52,149 bases of DNA from Phlegmacium glaucopus (taxonomy: Eukaryota; Basidiomycota; Agaricomycetes; Agaricales; Cortinariaceae), in NCBI GenBank assembly GCA_015039465.1, contig MU130373.1, positions 1 through 52,149 on the forward strand. The letters are read 5' to 3'. The notes below the pieces were generated by a model that was not told where the DNA came from, searched no databases, and worked only from the letters and a program-made list of their open reading frames with translations. Shown here one piece after another: positions 1 to 12,350 of the stretch; the first letter of the stretch is position 1; every line of letters starts with the position of its first letter. A program made the position numbers and the translations under genes.

Positions 1-62
1 AACCCTAAACCCTAAACCCTAAACCCTAAACCCTAAACCCTAAACCCTAAACCCTAAACCCT
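1..62. repeat. Telomere tract, CCCTAAA heptamers
   Basis: Nearly nine uninterrupted copies of CCCTAAA start at the first base, so the G-rich strand is TTTAGGG running off the window. The heptamer marks a chromosome end. Most fungi use the hexamer TTAGGG, so the extra T is notable. The tract runs directly into helicase coding sequence with no subtelomeric spacer; the junction shares CCCT with the repeat. Confidence 0.95.
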
Positions 63-80
63 GTACCTGCTCTTACTGCC

Positions 81-3000
81 ATGTTCAATAAGCTTCTCAA
101 GGTCACTACAACTCTGCTTCATGAAGTTGTGCTTCTTGGGCTTCCATTCCCAGATTTGCATCATGATGTCATTTATGATGTTTTAAGTGACACCACTCCT
201 GGATATTCATTTTTGAGCGATGAGCGGAACCAATTCTACAAGCATCGCCGTTTTCTTATTAGTGCAATGATGGACCCATCTAAAAGTGGAACAAGATTCT
301 CGTATCAGGCATACTCTAATGCCAGTGGAGTTGTTTGGAATATGGGAGGTATCCAGGAATGGCTGAAGGCAGTGGAGACATGCCTTGGAAATCTGTTTGC
401 TCTTCTACATTATGGCTCTGGACAACCTGGAAGAGGAACAGAATTGAGCATCCTTTGTTGGATCAATACAGACCTGCACCCAAGGAACTTCTATTGGTTT
501 GGAAATCTCCTCAATGTCATCACTCTCTATAACAAGACACAGACCAATACTGAGAGTCAGAGACTTATTTCTCGTAGTCTGGAACCTCAAGTTGGCCAAC
601 TTTTTATACTTTGGGGTACCCTTGTAGTACCTGCTCTTGTATGCCTTGCTGCATCTATTCGAGCACCATCAATAAAAGAAGCCATTCGTTTCCATACACT
701 TACATTTACTGGTTTAACAAGAGAATGGGATTCAGATGACTTGAGCAGTATTCTATCTTCAATTTCTGGTGAATCAATTGCCGATGGAGGTCTTGGACAC
801 CCTATGGGATTGGCTGATACCCGCCACTTCTTGATAGGTGTGATGCGGAAACATCTTCATAGTATGGTGGATAAGTACAGGCTCACAGATGAGCTGTTTA
901 ATGAACAGAGTGGGCACAGTGACGGTGTAGCCATCCACTATGCCCTTGACTTTGCCAGTATCCAAAATTTCCCAGAGGAGCGACTCCACAACTTCCGTCG
1001 ACTAAGTGAACTCCATCACAAGCTCATTACTGGATGTTTATCTCCTGACGTAGTTGACCAAGAGGCTTTGCCTTTAGCTGCATCATTGAGAAACCAGAGT
1101 GTTATGCAGGAGGAACAGGCTGTTAAGATGGTTGCTCTTATTGTCCCAAGATTAGCTGTTGAACTTGCTCCTCGCATCCAAGACAACATTTTTGATGGTT
1201 TTGCTGCTGTCACTCCTATTACTGCAGCTGCAGGCTCAAAATCCACTTCTAAATCATTATCTGTCTCTACAGAAGCTGGAATGGAGGTCATAGATGTTAG
1301 AACTGTGAAGATAGATCCTGCTAGATATCAGGAACTCTACAGGGTTGTGGGTCCAAAGGCATCATTTCTATCTAAAGAACAAGCTGCTGCTGTAGAGCTT
1401 ACTGCTCAACGGCAGCATGATCTTTTTGTTGTCTTAGGAACAGGAGGTGGCAAGTCATTGGTATTTATGGCTGCAGCAGCAAATGCTCAGGAGATAAAAC
1501 AGAGACTGATAACTGTTGTTGTAGTCCCTCTTAAGGCACTGTTGGAAGACTTATGCCAGAGAATGGATGAGAAGAATATCATTTATTCCAAATGGACCAG
1601 CAGCTCTCCAGAAGTTCCTGGGCCTAATGTGCGCTGTGTCTTGGTTACAGTGGAGGGTGCTGCAACTTCACCTTTTATGACATTTCTCCGTATAACAGCC
1701 AATCAAAAGCGGTTATCACGTGTGGTCCTGGATGAGATTCACTTTGTTCTCACATCACAACACTACCGCCCTCTTATGGGATGTCTCAGTCAGCTTCGAC
1801 AACTGGCTGTGCAGTTTGTTTACTTGACTGCCACAATGCCTATCTCTGCAACATCAGAGTTACTTCACAAGCTCCATGCCCTACCTACAGCTATAAAACT
1901 CATTCGTGCACCCACAATACGATCCAACTTGATTTACTCTCGCTTCAAGATTGACCCACATGATCCGGACAAGCTTTCCTTCAAAGATGGACAAGGAATA
2001 ACTCAGAGTATTGTGAAATTTATTTTTGATTTTGCACAGAAACTCAAGCCAAAAGAGCGTATACTAGTGTACTGCCTCTCCAAGAAGGACACGGAAACTC
2101 TGGCATGTCTACTCAAATGTGACTACTACCATTCTGTGATAGAGGATGAGGCTCAAAGAGAGATTTACAAGGGATGGATTAGTAACAGCAGATCCCCTAT
2201 TCTGACTACCACAAGCTGTCTGAGTGCTGGTATGGATTACAGCTTTGTACGCATGGTTGTACATTGGAAATTGCCACGCAATTTACTTGATAAAGAGCAA
2301 GAATCTGGCAGAGCTGGAAGAGATGGGGAAGAAGCACATTCAGTAGTGTTCTGGGATCCAACAGATAGAGGATGGAGTCTAGCACCTGGTCAAAGTAGGA
2401 TAGGCATTGAGGAACAGAAGCTGTGGGCTTGTACTGATCAGTGTCTTCGTATTATTCCTGGAGGATTTATGGATGGCAAAGGGGATACTTGCTTCCAGCT
2501 TGTGACTGTGAAGTTGTGCAGCTGGTGCCAGGGATCTCTTTCAAAGAATGTCAGTTTTCTTCTACTATTTCAACCTTGAGGTACAAACTGACCATTGATT
2601 TTATCTTTTGACAGACAAAAAAAATGTTTCTAGAGATTGAGGCTGCCCTTTTACAACCTCCTGCATTAATATCTTCTATTTCTCCAAAGGTAAATTGTCA
2701 GAACACTACTTTTTCAACTTTTCTAAAATATTACAGATCACATCAGAGTCTCTGAAACGGAAGCGTGCAGAATCTATTCAGGTAAAAATTAATTGTTATA
2801 TCTACATCACATCTTGCTTACATTGGACTCTACAGATTGCTAGTTCAAGCACATTGTCAAACCCCCTTCCAACCTACAGTACAATACCAACAGAAACCAT
2901 TAATCCAGTTGCACCAATCACAGGCTCTAGAACAGGCATGGGAATAGCAGCAAACCGTGCCACTCGTGAATACAACAGGGCTTCCAAAGAATTTCTTCTA

Positions 3001-3777
3001 CTCAAGCGGGAACAGCAGGACACCAAATCCAAGCTTATATCCATTAGAGATATGATTGGGTCATACAGAGTTTGTAGCTCATGCTGGGTGTTGGGCAAGA
3101 TATATGATCACGAGAGCACCAAGTGCCCGGGGAATACTGTAAGCCAGTCAGAACGTAAATCATTCAAAAGATATGATGTCCCCAAAGGCCATTGCTATGA
3201 TTGTTGTCTACCCCAGGTAAGTCATCTGATATCAAAATTTTCTTCCTCCAATGAGTTTTTTTTTTATCTTCCTTAGGTTAATGGTCTTCATGACTTTGTA
3301 AGCAGAGAAAATCCTTGTGTAAACTCAGACTTCATGCGTCATCTGGCTTTGACCATCTGGCAATCACCTAAGCTCCAGATGTCATTTTTAAAATATATTG
3401 GAACCACAAGTGAGACCAACACAATGACAAAGATAACTGAATTTGGATCATGGCTTATGAAGAGCCAAAATGGGTGGCTCAATATTACTCATCTGGTTAT
3501 ATGGGCATGGGAGCATCAATCTACTTTGTTGGTGGCCACGGATCAGACATCTCAACATTCCTCCTTAGATAGCCTCATGGTTGACATGAGTGTTAGTCAA
3601 TGGTGTGATAAATGGGGACTTAGTCATAAAGATGGAATTGTTCTGAATAAGCTTGGGTTTGAAGTTGGAGATGATGTGCACCAGGTATCAGGAAATGACT
3701 GGGTTTTGGTTGGAGCTCTTCCTTTGCAGCGAGTGAGGATACTTGCTGCATATAACAGATCTGTTGGCATTGAGTAG
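81..3777 (+). CDS. RecQ-type telomere-linked helicase, 5' truncated, five exons
   Basis: Superfamily 2 DNA helicase of the kind found beside fungal telomeres. Proposed exons are 81-2549, 2615-2689, 2737-2781, 2836-3216 and 3277-3777; all four introns (65, 47, 54 and 60 bp) are GT-AG and all junctions are phase 0, giving about 1156 residues. Walker A is GTGGGKS (about residue 455), motif II is DEIH, motif III TATMP and motif VI QESGRAGRDG. A cysteine-rich segment (CSSC, CPG, CYDCC) lies in exon 4. The N-terminal 400 residues resemble the long region ahead of the helicase core in telomere-linked helicases. The ATG at 81 is the first in frame, but similarity appears to start at once and the telomere sits 20 bp upstream, so the true N-terminus is probably lost. 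The gene is poor in CpG yet free of stops, unlike the other repeats here. Helicase identity is certain; functionality is inferred. Confidence 0.9.
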
Positions 3778-5860
3778 TATAAACTTGAATGTATTACAAA
3801 GTTGAACATAAATATCAATTACCTGTCAATAAATTGCATTTTTTACCCTATGTATCCTTACATTAGATAAGTTCATGAGAGTCTGAACTGATGGGTCCAC
3901 TTGGCAGAAGTAAACATACCATAACATCATAACACATGACCTCCATCACATATGGAGTCAACTTGCAAGTTTGTCTTAGGTAAGGTAATCATGAACACAA
4001 GATGAGCTTGTGCCAAGGCATGGCATATGGAGCAGTAGTGTATAGAACTTGTTACTATCATTACATAGCCAAAATTCTGTATTGTATAAGTACTAGACTG
4101 TTGAGGAGGGACTCCTCATTGGTGTGAACCAATACAATCACATATCCTCACCCTTGAGTAGCCACTTAAGATATACTTAAGTGTCACTCAAGTTTTGTTC
4201 TTCACACCAACACAAATTATTTCAACACAATCTCCTTGAAATTTCATTATCACCCTCCATTCCAGCATCTCTCTAAAATATCCCCACCAAGTATATAACA
4301 TCATTGTTCATCTATAGACTTATGCTTTCCACAAACTACTTGAATCCTCCATCATGCCACTTTGGCTTCCCCACTGGCTTTCAAACATCTTCAGGAATTC
4401 ATATATTATGCTGTGGCTAAGCCTTCAGAGAAGGAGAAGGATGCTGGGATATCGCCTCCTGGTTCTGTGAAATCAGTGAGTGATGCTCCTGCTACAAGAA
4501 TCAATGATGGTCCATCTCCAAGTATTGGGGTTGCAGCCATGTGTTTGTTGGAAGTGGAAGTGGAACCTGAAAATGAAGAAATATTGCTGTTGAGGGAGGT
4601 GGAAGGTGAAGAGTTATGAGGAGGTGTATCATTTTGTTAAAAGGTATATTGTGTTATTTTGGAATTTATCTGCATTCTATCACCACTTATTTACTCTTTT
4701 TATTGCCAGTATGATGGCACTACATCCATTCCCTACATCTCACAAATCTATCCTCCCCATCTGGTCACATGTTGCCTGAGCATATCACTCCATACCTGAC
4801 ACCAAAGCCTCAGATCTCTTTGTCTGCCTCCACAGAATGCTATTCACCAACATCCAACTAGACAATTTCCAACCCACCCTTGCATGATTTATTGAGCACC
4901 AAGAGATCAAAGGTGCAGAAGAATGTGAATGGATCTATTGTGGAATATGGGAGACTGTTTGAACCATCATCCCTGAAAAAATCCCCTACATTGCCTGATA
5001 CCAAGCCACAGACTAGTGATAAAGCTGCCAAAGACTTCAATATCCTTGACCAACTAGCCTTCTTGATGCTTTCATATACCATACTTGTAAACCACCTCAA
5101 TATGCTTGATCAACATTGTTGCACTCTCATCAACAACAGATGTTCATCTATCATCTACCTCATCTGCCCTCTTTAACAGCTCCTTTTTAGACCTGTATAA
5201 ACAGCATTCATTGTATACACTGGAGCCTAGGTATGCCAATATATAGATTTGTACCAATATAATGGAGCAGAAAGCATTGGGAAAAAGGATTTTGGCCTTA
5301 GGTGATTTGTTAATGTCACATCATACACTTCAGGACACTTCAGATGTCCTAAGGCAGCTCAGACTGCAGGTAAAATTTTAGTGTCACATTATCACCTAGG
5401 ACACCTCAGTACATCCTGAGCCATCCTGGGCCTGTTGCCTCACTAATGTCCTGCAGCCACCTCTGGCTCTTTGCATTTATATATTAAAAACTTAAAAAAT
5501 ATATTTATATCTAGAATTGTTTGATACACATACATATTTAACCAAAGGAAATAAGTCTCTGTCATATAAGCTGACCCTTTTTGTATCTCATCTGTACTGA
5601 ATAAAGGAAGGACACAAATTGTTGAATCAGATATAAAATAGAGGTGGGCTGAAGAAAAGTCCAGCAAAAGCAGTAATCCCATTCCTGTAGTGATATTTCT
5701 GTGAAATAAAAATCAATAAACATAGGACAAACAAACAGACAAGGAGAACAGAAAAATCACTGGATAGAACATTTCAGGTTGACCAAAATTTGACATCCTT
5801 CTGCAACACCCTCTGCAGAGTATGTAAGCATGCATCTTGAATTTATGAGGTCGAATTTCG
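3778..5860. other. Helicase 3' flank, no recognisable gene
   Basis: AT-rich and CpG-poor. Short open stretches at 4362-4619 and 4880-5176 (+) lack a convincing start, have no recognisable domain and do not join through an obvious intron. Around 5290-5430 a cluster of related words (GGACACTTCAG, GGACACCTCAG, CCTAAGGC) resembles the CCTCAGGTGACC-type words at 51.2-51.5 kb and may be a transposon end. Confidence 0.5.
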
Positions 5861-5899
5861 AAATAATCACTTACTGGCTTGGACCAGACATTGCTTCGT

Positions 5900-6730
5900 T
5901 CCATCTAGAATTGAAAACCTCTCTTGCAGCTCAGATTCTCCAAACTACTATTGTCAACTTTTCAAGTCAGTGGAAGGGGGCAAGATGAGATCGGCAGGAG
6001 TTTTGTCTCCACTACGCTATTTCAGACTTGTAAATGAATAATCTGAATACAGGAATGGAAGGAGACCTAGAAGACGAATCATGTCACCCTTGACAAGATC
6101 TGTTGCTGGTCGCGAACTACCTGGCACGCAGGTGGGGTCATGGCCAGGAAAGAGGCAAGAATAGCTTCATATTTTTGAATCTGGTAGAAACCGATCGAGG
6201 CATTGATGAATGCGACTAGGATCAAGATTCCGCCGGGGTATGTATTCTGGAAATTGGCCTGCAGCGTATCGATCGAGTTGACGGGTTCTGTTGAGCCATG
6301 CATCCCTAGAAGGACATATTCGAGTACAGCCGCAACCATGAGAAGGATGGTAAACATAGTAAACAATCAATCGGGAACTAGAAGTAAAGATCATGATGGA
6401 TATTAATTATCTTGAAAAAGGATGGTTTACCTTTCTAAACGTGCTTTTCTTCTTTGGCGGAGTGAGCACATTTTGTCCATCGCGTTCCAGACGAGCTTTG
6501 GCCTCACCAAAGGAATTGACCGGCGATCTTTCGGATCGAAATTTGTTTTTAATGCGTCAGTCAGACCATCGAACAACAAAGTGTGTTCAAAGATATCTAA
6601 ATGAGTGTCTTGTTCTTTCTTCTGATCTTTTGGCATGCTTGGATCTTCATAGCCGGCTGCTGCAAGTCCCTTATCTTCTCTTGTGATTGTCCGATGGTCA
6701 CACCAGTGATTTTTTCTTTGCGTATAGTGT
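5900..6730 (-). pseudogene. P-type cation ATPase, N-terminal fragment
   Basis: Remnant of a fungal P-type ATPase of the Na/K or H pump type. In order on the minus strand I can read an N-terminal EKITGVTI segment, a linker with NVLTPPKKK, a 53-bp GT-AG intron, a membrane segment (ILLMVAAVLEYVLLGM), a second one (NTYPGGILILVAFINA) followed by FYQIQKYEAILASFLAM, then VKGDMIRL, GDKTPADLI and finally a damaged DNSSLTGES-like stretch. These are M1, M2 and the start of the actuator domain. The segments lie in different frames, so there are at least four frameshifts. The phosphorylation DKTG region and the rest of the pump are absent. CpG content is normal, unlike neighbouring transposons. It looks like a captured or duplicated gene fragment; substrate cannot be told. 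Confidence 0.8.
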
Positions 6731-8112
6731 TTTCAGGCAATACAACCGCTACCATCATCAAGTCAGGAGACAACAGGTCGCGATAACGCCCCCGTGAAAT
6801 GCAATCGTTTCTACGTGCAACATTTACTGTCGGGCAGCTACATTCAAAGACGCCTGAATATACCAGCGACATTGTCTAAAAAGACGCGGCGATAACTTGT
6901 TTTGTCCATGGACTGTTGGAGTATGATTTTTAAGACGAGCTTGCAGATAAGAATTCAGAAGACCTTACTTAGGTATATCCATCTGATGACTGAGGCCGTG
7001 AGGGTGCTACCTAGTCGAAATATCAAAAGCCAGCGGTCCTAGAAAGCATTAAATGAGATGAGCGAACAACACAAAATACAGCAGACCCTTTCTACTCACT
7101 GCCGTCAACGTACATTCTATGTGGATGGTCAACCTTGACTATAGCCTGAAGTTTACTCGAGAGGAGTCGCGAAAGCAGGCTGTAGGAAGAAATTAGATGA
7201 TACAGGCGTGGCCGGAGTGCTAAAGAACGGCCTCCGTAGTGACAGTTGGTTGGGGTAGGAGTGATGTTCCTCTGGAAAAATGAGCACCGTTTAGTATGTG
7301 TTATCAAAACCAATGAAGCCGTACCGGGTACCTGGTCTTCCCTGTGTCGGTCGTTCTCTTTCGCCTCTCTCAGCCAGCAAACTTCCACTTTATGTTGTTA
7401 CTGATAGGAGCCGGAAACGTCTGTGGTTCAGCAATGCGGCAACGTTTCACGTATCACCCTTCTTGTCTCCGCGTATCACCAATTTCAAGCCTATCAACAT
7501 TTCCATTCCAGCCAGTGCTTCTCTTGGGTCCATCCAAGGTTGTGATTCTTGGCCTGTTCACTATTGCTGCAGCTCGATGTAGTGCGATGATCATTTACAC
7601 GTCTCCTTGTTGACTCTGACATCCAAGCTTCGTTGCTTGTTCGCCTTCAGAGTCTTGCACTCTTACGACCAGCCTCCTAGGCATCGTTCCACGATTGTAT
7701 CATAAATGCCGATAGACTCCACGTTTCAAGAGAATCAAGTCAAGTAATATCGTCGAGTCGTGTTCGACGCAAGTGTCTACGAATTCGTGTCGTTGTGGCT
7801 GAAGTAGATCAAAACAAGCGTTTGTGAGCCCGGGGTCGGGCGGGTTTCATTAGAGAAGTTGGGAACGGACGCATTGTTCTAATCTAAGATTGTATTCCGA
7901 CTCGTAGAACTGTATAGAGGTATGACATTGAATGAGTGCAAAATGTACGCATTAGCATGGTCTTTGCCGTGCTGTCCTTGATGTCAAATTTGATTGAACG
8001 TTCCGGTCGTCGTGGTCACCGTCAAGCAGTCCGGGCCTGAGATCGAGGAAAAAACATGCAAGTCCGTCGGCAACCCATAAAGGAAAGGGAAAAAAAGCAA
8101 AAACGAACTTAC
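6731..8112. other. CpG-normal stretch without recognised gene
   Basis: GC and CpG content match the ATPase and MUB1-like fragments on either side, so this is probably part of the same low-copy island. Open stretches at 7092-7388 (-) and 7298-7613 (+) show no domain I recognise. The MYND finger expected after the intron donor at 8112 of the next gene is not found here. Confidence 0.4.
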
Positions 8113-10075
8113 GATTCGCGCAATGTCTAATCTCGCCACGACTATCATCCTTCCTAGACGCATTCCTTATAATAACACCAGCCCAATACTGGATCTCAGG
8201 TGGTGGATTCGGAAGATCGGTGTTCGTTGAACTTGTAAACCGTTCGATTAAGGCAAACGGGTTCGCTTGACGTGTTGAACTGGAAATGGGAGTTGAAGAG
8301 GTTGGCGTTGGTGGAGAGTTTGAGTTTAGTTTTGATGAGGAGGCGGAGGCTGGGATGGAGGCGGAAGTGGACGAAGAAGGATTTAGTTGCGCGGTGACAG
8401 TCTGAGCTGACGAGGTCCGCTCTTTGCCTCTTCCTGATAATTCAAACTAAACCAACCAAAAAAAATTAAATGGTCAGTTCATAAACCCCTTCCCAAAATT
8501 AAAAAGGTGGTAGGTATTACATACCTTCCGCGGCGCATTCCCATATAGCCTCGTCCACCTCTACTTCTGGCCCACTGACCACCGCCACGGTTCAAACAAA
8601 GAGGAACCTTCATGTTCAATATCCCACTTGAACTCATACCCGTATACATTCGATTCCATAACGTCCTCCCATTTTGAGTGAACTCGTCAGAGAAAACCGA
8701 TTCGTAGGTGATATCCTAGTTGGTTTTGAGTATACGACTAGGGAGTGGCGTTGATGAGTCGATTAACGGGATAGGCGCACTATTCCCGAGAAAAAAGAAG
8801 AATCAAAGTCGAAAGGTTGTCAATATCTTAAAAGCAAAGGGAGAGAGGTGGACTCACGCGAGCAAAATCTGATCCCGTCGATTCACGATCACCACCTCAG
8901 CTTGACCCGTCGCATTTATTCTCTCATTGAACGTCATAAAGAGATTCCTTCCACCAAAGTCAAAACATCTATTAGTCCTCTGCTCGGTACTGCAGGAAAC
9001 AATCCAGGTGGTTGAAAAAAGATTGTCGTCTGGGTCATGAAGGTAGCTATCGTCTGCAGGTGTAGCAGAACCTAATTCGTCCAGAGAATATGGCGGGATA
9101 CTTTGAGTCGGAGGGTAATGAAACGATGGAGTCTGCGGAAATCGATAGTATGGAGTTTGTGTTTAGGTGAGTGCGTGTGGGAGGTAAGAGACCTTCATTA
9201 GTAGCTAGGTCCGCGCGTCGGTATAAGATCATGGAACCGCGTGAACCAGAGCGATTTAAGGAGTGATGTGAAGCTAGAGCACGACATTCTTCAGAGGCGA
9301 TACGATTGATGTATGTGCTTCCTCGTGATCCTGAACGATGGAACGTCGAAGGTCCGGGGGGTTGAGCAGCGAAGAAGAGAAGCTCTTAATTGAAGAAACC
9401 GTTGTTCGTTGAGAACGAGGAATGTAAAGACCGAGTACCTGATGAACTAAAAGTAAGATCAGGAGTTGGATTTCTAACGGTTGTGGAATCGATTACAAGT
9501 TGGAGGTGAATTGGATGAAGAAGGTTCGTGAGTAAGTGGGCCATGTATATATGATCAATGGTCTTTTGCAGGACGAGGAAGGGTTGGTAGAATCGAAGAT
9601 GAGTCTAGTAATGGTTGTAGACGTCGACAAGGTCTTTGGTGACTGGGCATTGCTTCGCCCTCGATGGGGAGATTGAAAGAGAGGGGGGTCAAATTCGACT
9701 TTGTCGTAGTTTTTAGTCCAACTTGAAGAACTGCTAGTTGCAGCGCAGGAATTTGAGTGGGTAGCTGAATGGAGGGAAAGAAAAGTTAGCGATTTTGATA
9801 AGCGTTTGTACATACGCAACAGTGTCACCCCCGGTCTCTCTTTCCAATATTTTCTCTCCGCCTTCATCATCTCGCTTCAAATTCTCGTCATCGACATCAT
9901 CATCACTATCTCTGGTTTCCTCATACACATAATATCCATGTTTTCCAGTCCCGATATTGACTATCTGTTGTTTTGATGGTGAAGATACCGACAGACGGTG
10001 AGTTCGTTTTGTTCTTGATGTGGATCTTGGGATTTGGAGGTAGTAGCAGAGGTAGAGGATCCCCCAGCATGCCAT
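8113..10075 (-). pseudogene. MUB1/SamB-like MYND protein, 3'-truncated fragment
   Basis: The most diagnostic part is exon 8113-8446, reading PPPEIQYWAGVIIRN then RKDDSRGEIRHCAN. That matches the region just before the MYND zinc finger in MUB1/SamB proteins, which act with Rad6/Ubr2-type ubiquitin ligases. The exon ends at a good donor (GTAAGT), but the finger is missing downstream. Upstream, minus-strand segments joined by plausible introns (8447-8524, 8780-8857, and one near 9770-9816) are coding-like: a serine-rich stretch, a segment with LDELGSATPADDS, an RSGSRGS repeat and an acidic DSDDDVDDEN stretch. The frame breaks between exon 8525-8779 (one internal TAG) and the diagnostic exon. Identity rests on the C-terminal motif; whether all upstream parts belong to one gene is inferred. 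Confidence 0.55.
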
Positions 10076-10079
10076 TCAA

Positions 10080-10109
10080 TAACATAAACCAAAACTTTGG
10101 TTTATGTTA
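10080..10109. repeat. Near-perfect 30-bp palindrome
   Basis: Arms of 14 bp (TAACATAAACCAAA and its complement) are separated by the two bases AC. It lies five bases upstream of the first codon of the MUB1-like fragment, at the switch from CpG-normal to CpG-poor sequence. It could be a cruciform, or the scar of a rearrangement. Confidence 0.85.
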
Positions 10110-10784
10110 ACGGATTGAATCCGTGGGGAGGTAGACATTAAATAAGCCAAATGTGTAAGAGAATTGGAAATGGCGAAGTCGTGTCCAAAGCTAATGACAA
10201 GAACAAGGATCAAAAAAAGGTAGGAAAAAAAGGTAAAAAAGCATTTTACCCTGCCTATCGCATAATTGAGAAGTTATACAAATGCAAGCCTTGTTTTTTG
10301 GCAGGAAAAGGGAAATTGGACTCTTACCTGTGATGGTTTTATCAGAGAATAATTGATAGACGTTGTCATCAATTTGGCAATATGACGTTCACAAACCTGT
10401 CACAACATAAAGTCCAGAAAATATGGCCATACAGTAGGTCTACAGCCAACTACTGTTATGGTACAGCATGCAGCCCAAAACCAAACCATCAGTTTAGGTT
10501 CAGTTCAGTTTGGTTCAAGGATCTTGGACTGTCAGTCTGGTTCTCAGTTCTCAGATTTCCAAGATTTTGAGAGCAATGCTTCTTCATGCAAGACAAGTAT
10601 TGTGCCTAGCTCTCATGCGAGGGGCTTTGGCTGTCATGTAATTAGAATTGTGGTCTGACCTTTTTTACTCTACTATAATCTACTATACAACAACAACAAT
10701 GAAAACAACTCTCCTTGTGAACATTACTCGTAATTTTTTCTTTATATTTTAGTATGATGTCTGCTAACCAAAAAAAAAAAGAAA
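10110..10784. other. AT-rich spacer with CAGTTTGGTTC-type words
   Basis: No gene recognised. At 10470-10560 the words CAGTTTAGGTTCAG, CAGTTTGGTTC and CAGTCTGGTTC repeat. They resemble the words at the putative hAT terminus at 14.8 kb, so this is probably a transposon end fragment. Confidence 0.4.
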
Positions 10785-11362
10785 CAGATGCTGAATCATT
10801 GATCTTTACTCCCATTGCATGTTTGAAGCAGACATCACCATTTTGTACCATTTTGTGCTTGTTTTTAACACGTGTCATCCATTTTTCAACATCTATTATT
10901 TGCTTTTTGGCACCTATCCTCTCACTTTTAAGATCTAGTAGCTGTCCTTCAACACCTATCCTTGCTTTTCAAGACAGATGCCAAATCATCTCTTGTGACT
11001 CCTGTTGCATGTTTGAAGCAGAAGTCACCATTTTATCTTTGTTTTTAACATGCTCTGTCCATTTTTCAACATCTATTGTATGCTTTTCAACACCTATCTT
11101 TTCACTTTTAAGACCTAGTGGCGGTTCTTCAACACCTATCCTCGCTTTTCAAGACAGATGCCAAATCATCCGTTTTGACTCCCATTGCATGATTGAAGCA
11201 GACATCTCCATTTTGTGCTTGTTTTTCATACACACAATCTGTTTTTCAACATCTATTATTCACTTTTCAACACTTATCCTCTTGCTTTTAAGACCTAGTA
11301 GCCACTTTTCAACACCTGTCCTTATTTTTCAAGATCTAACAGTCATTTTTTTCAAGATGTAG
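10785..11362. repeat. Tandem ~180-bp repeat, three copies
   Basis: Three copies begin near 10788, 10977 and 11157, each with GATGC(C/T)(G/A)AATCAT followed by a conserved TTTGAAGCAGA-like block. Because 180 is a multiple of three, one plus frame stays open for about 200 codons. The minus strand reads as charged, heptad-like 60-residue units (for example DVEKWMTRVKNKHKMV) but contains stops. It may be a decayed coiled-coil gene; as it stands I call it only a repeat. Confidence 0.75.
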
Positions 11363-11407
11363 CAGCTGTTTTTTCAGCACCTATACTTGTTCCCAACACC
11401 TAATCTA

Positions 11408-11600
11408 GTCGCCCCTCTAGTTGCTACGTCGCCCCTCTAGTTGCTATGTCGCCCCTCTAGTTGCTACATCGCCCCTCTAGTTGCTACATCGCCCCTCTAG
11501 TTGCTACGTCGCCCCTCTAGTTGCCACGTCGCCCCTCTAGTTGCCATGTCGCCCCTCTAGTTGTCATATCGCCCCTCTCATTGCCACATTGCCCTTGTCA
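11408..11600. repeat. 20-bp minisatellite, nine units
   Basis: Units GTCGCCCCTCTAGTTGCTAC follow each other in exact 20-bp register from 11408 to about 11587, then degenerate to about 11680. The base pair at the junction of units varies among CG, TG, CA and TA, while the internal TCGCCC is constant in all nine. Confidence 0.95.
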
Positions 11601-12099
11601 CTATGTCACACCTTTCAGTCCTACATCACCCCTCTTGTTGCTACATCGCCCTTTCCACCCTGTTCACCATCTTCACCATTACCCATTTTCCTAAAAGTCG
11701 CCCATGCTGCACATCACTTCGCTTCTTTTGATTTCCTATCATTCCTACTTTTATGCATCCCCTCACCATGCCAAAATCATGTTCGCATCATTTTACTGTT
11801 ACCTAGCTACCAGTTATTCTCCATGCTCCTTTTATCTTATGGTGCGACTTTTTGTATTTTCTCACTTAACTCCTTATGCTTTTGATGCTATTTACTCCAC
11901 ACACCTTGTGCTTCATTTCCCCATTTATTCTAATCACCTCTAATATAAAAAACCCATGTAACTTAGTTACAGGACAATAAGAAAGTATTCGCCTCTCTCC
12001 CCAGAGTATAGAATTAAGTCTTGTCATCGTCTCTCTCGTCGTTCGCCTTCGTTTCATTGCGTTTTACTGCGAGTCGCCCATACAGCGACTATACTTCAT

Positions 12100-12210
12100 C
12101 ACTGCATTGCCCCCTCATCACTGCGTCTCCCCTTCATCACTGCGTCTCCCCTTCATCACTGCGTTGCCACTTTGTTACGTCGTCGCCCTTTCATTATTAC
12201 ATCGCTCCTC
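12100..12210. repeat. 19-bp tandem repeat (CTGCGTCTCCCCTTCATCA)
   Basis: Two exact and several diverged units of CTGCGTCTCCCCTTCATCA. The GTCKCCCC core is shared with the 20-bp array at 11408, so the two arrays may have a common origin. Confidence 0.7.
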
Positions 12211-12350
12211 GTTTTGCTCGTGTCATATCTTGTTGCCCTACCTTAGTTGGAACCTTTCTGCATATACTTGACTCAGTGTTTAGGCCACCGAAGCCCTGAG
12301 CCGCATCACACCTCAGTCAGTACAGCACCTAGCATACTGACAGTGTATCA

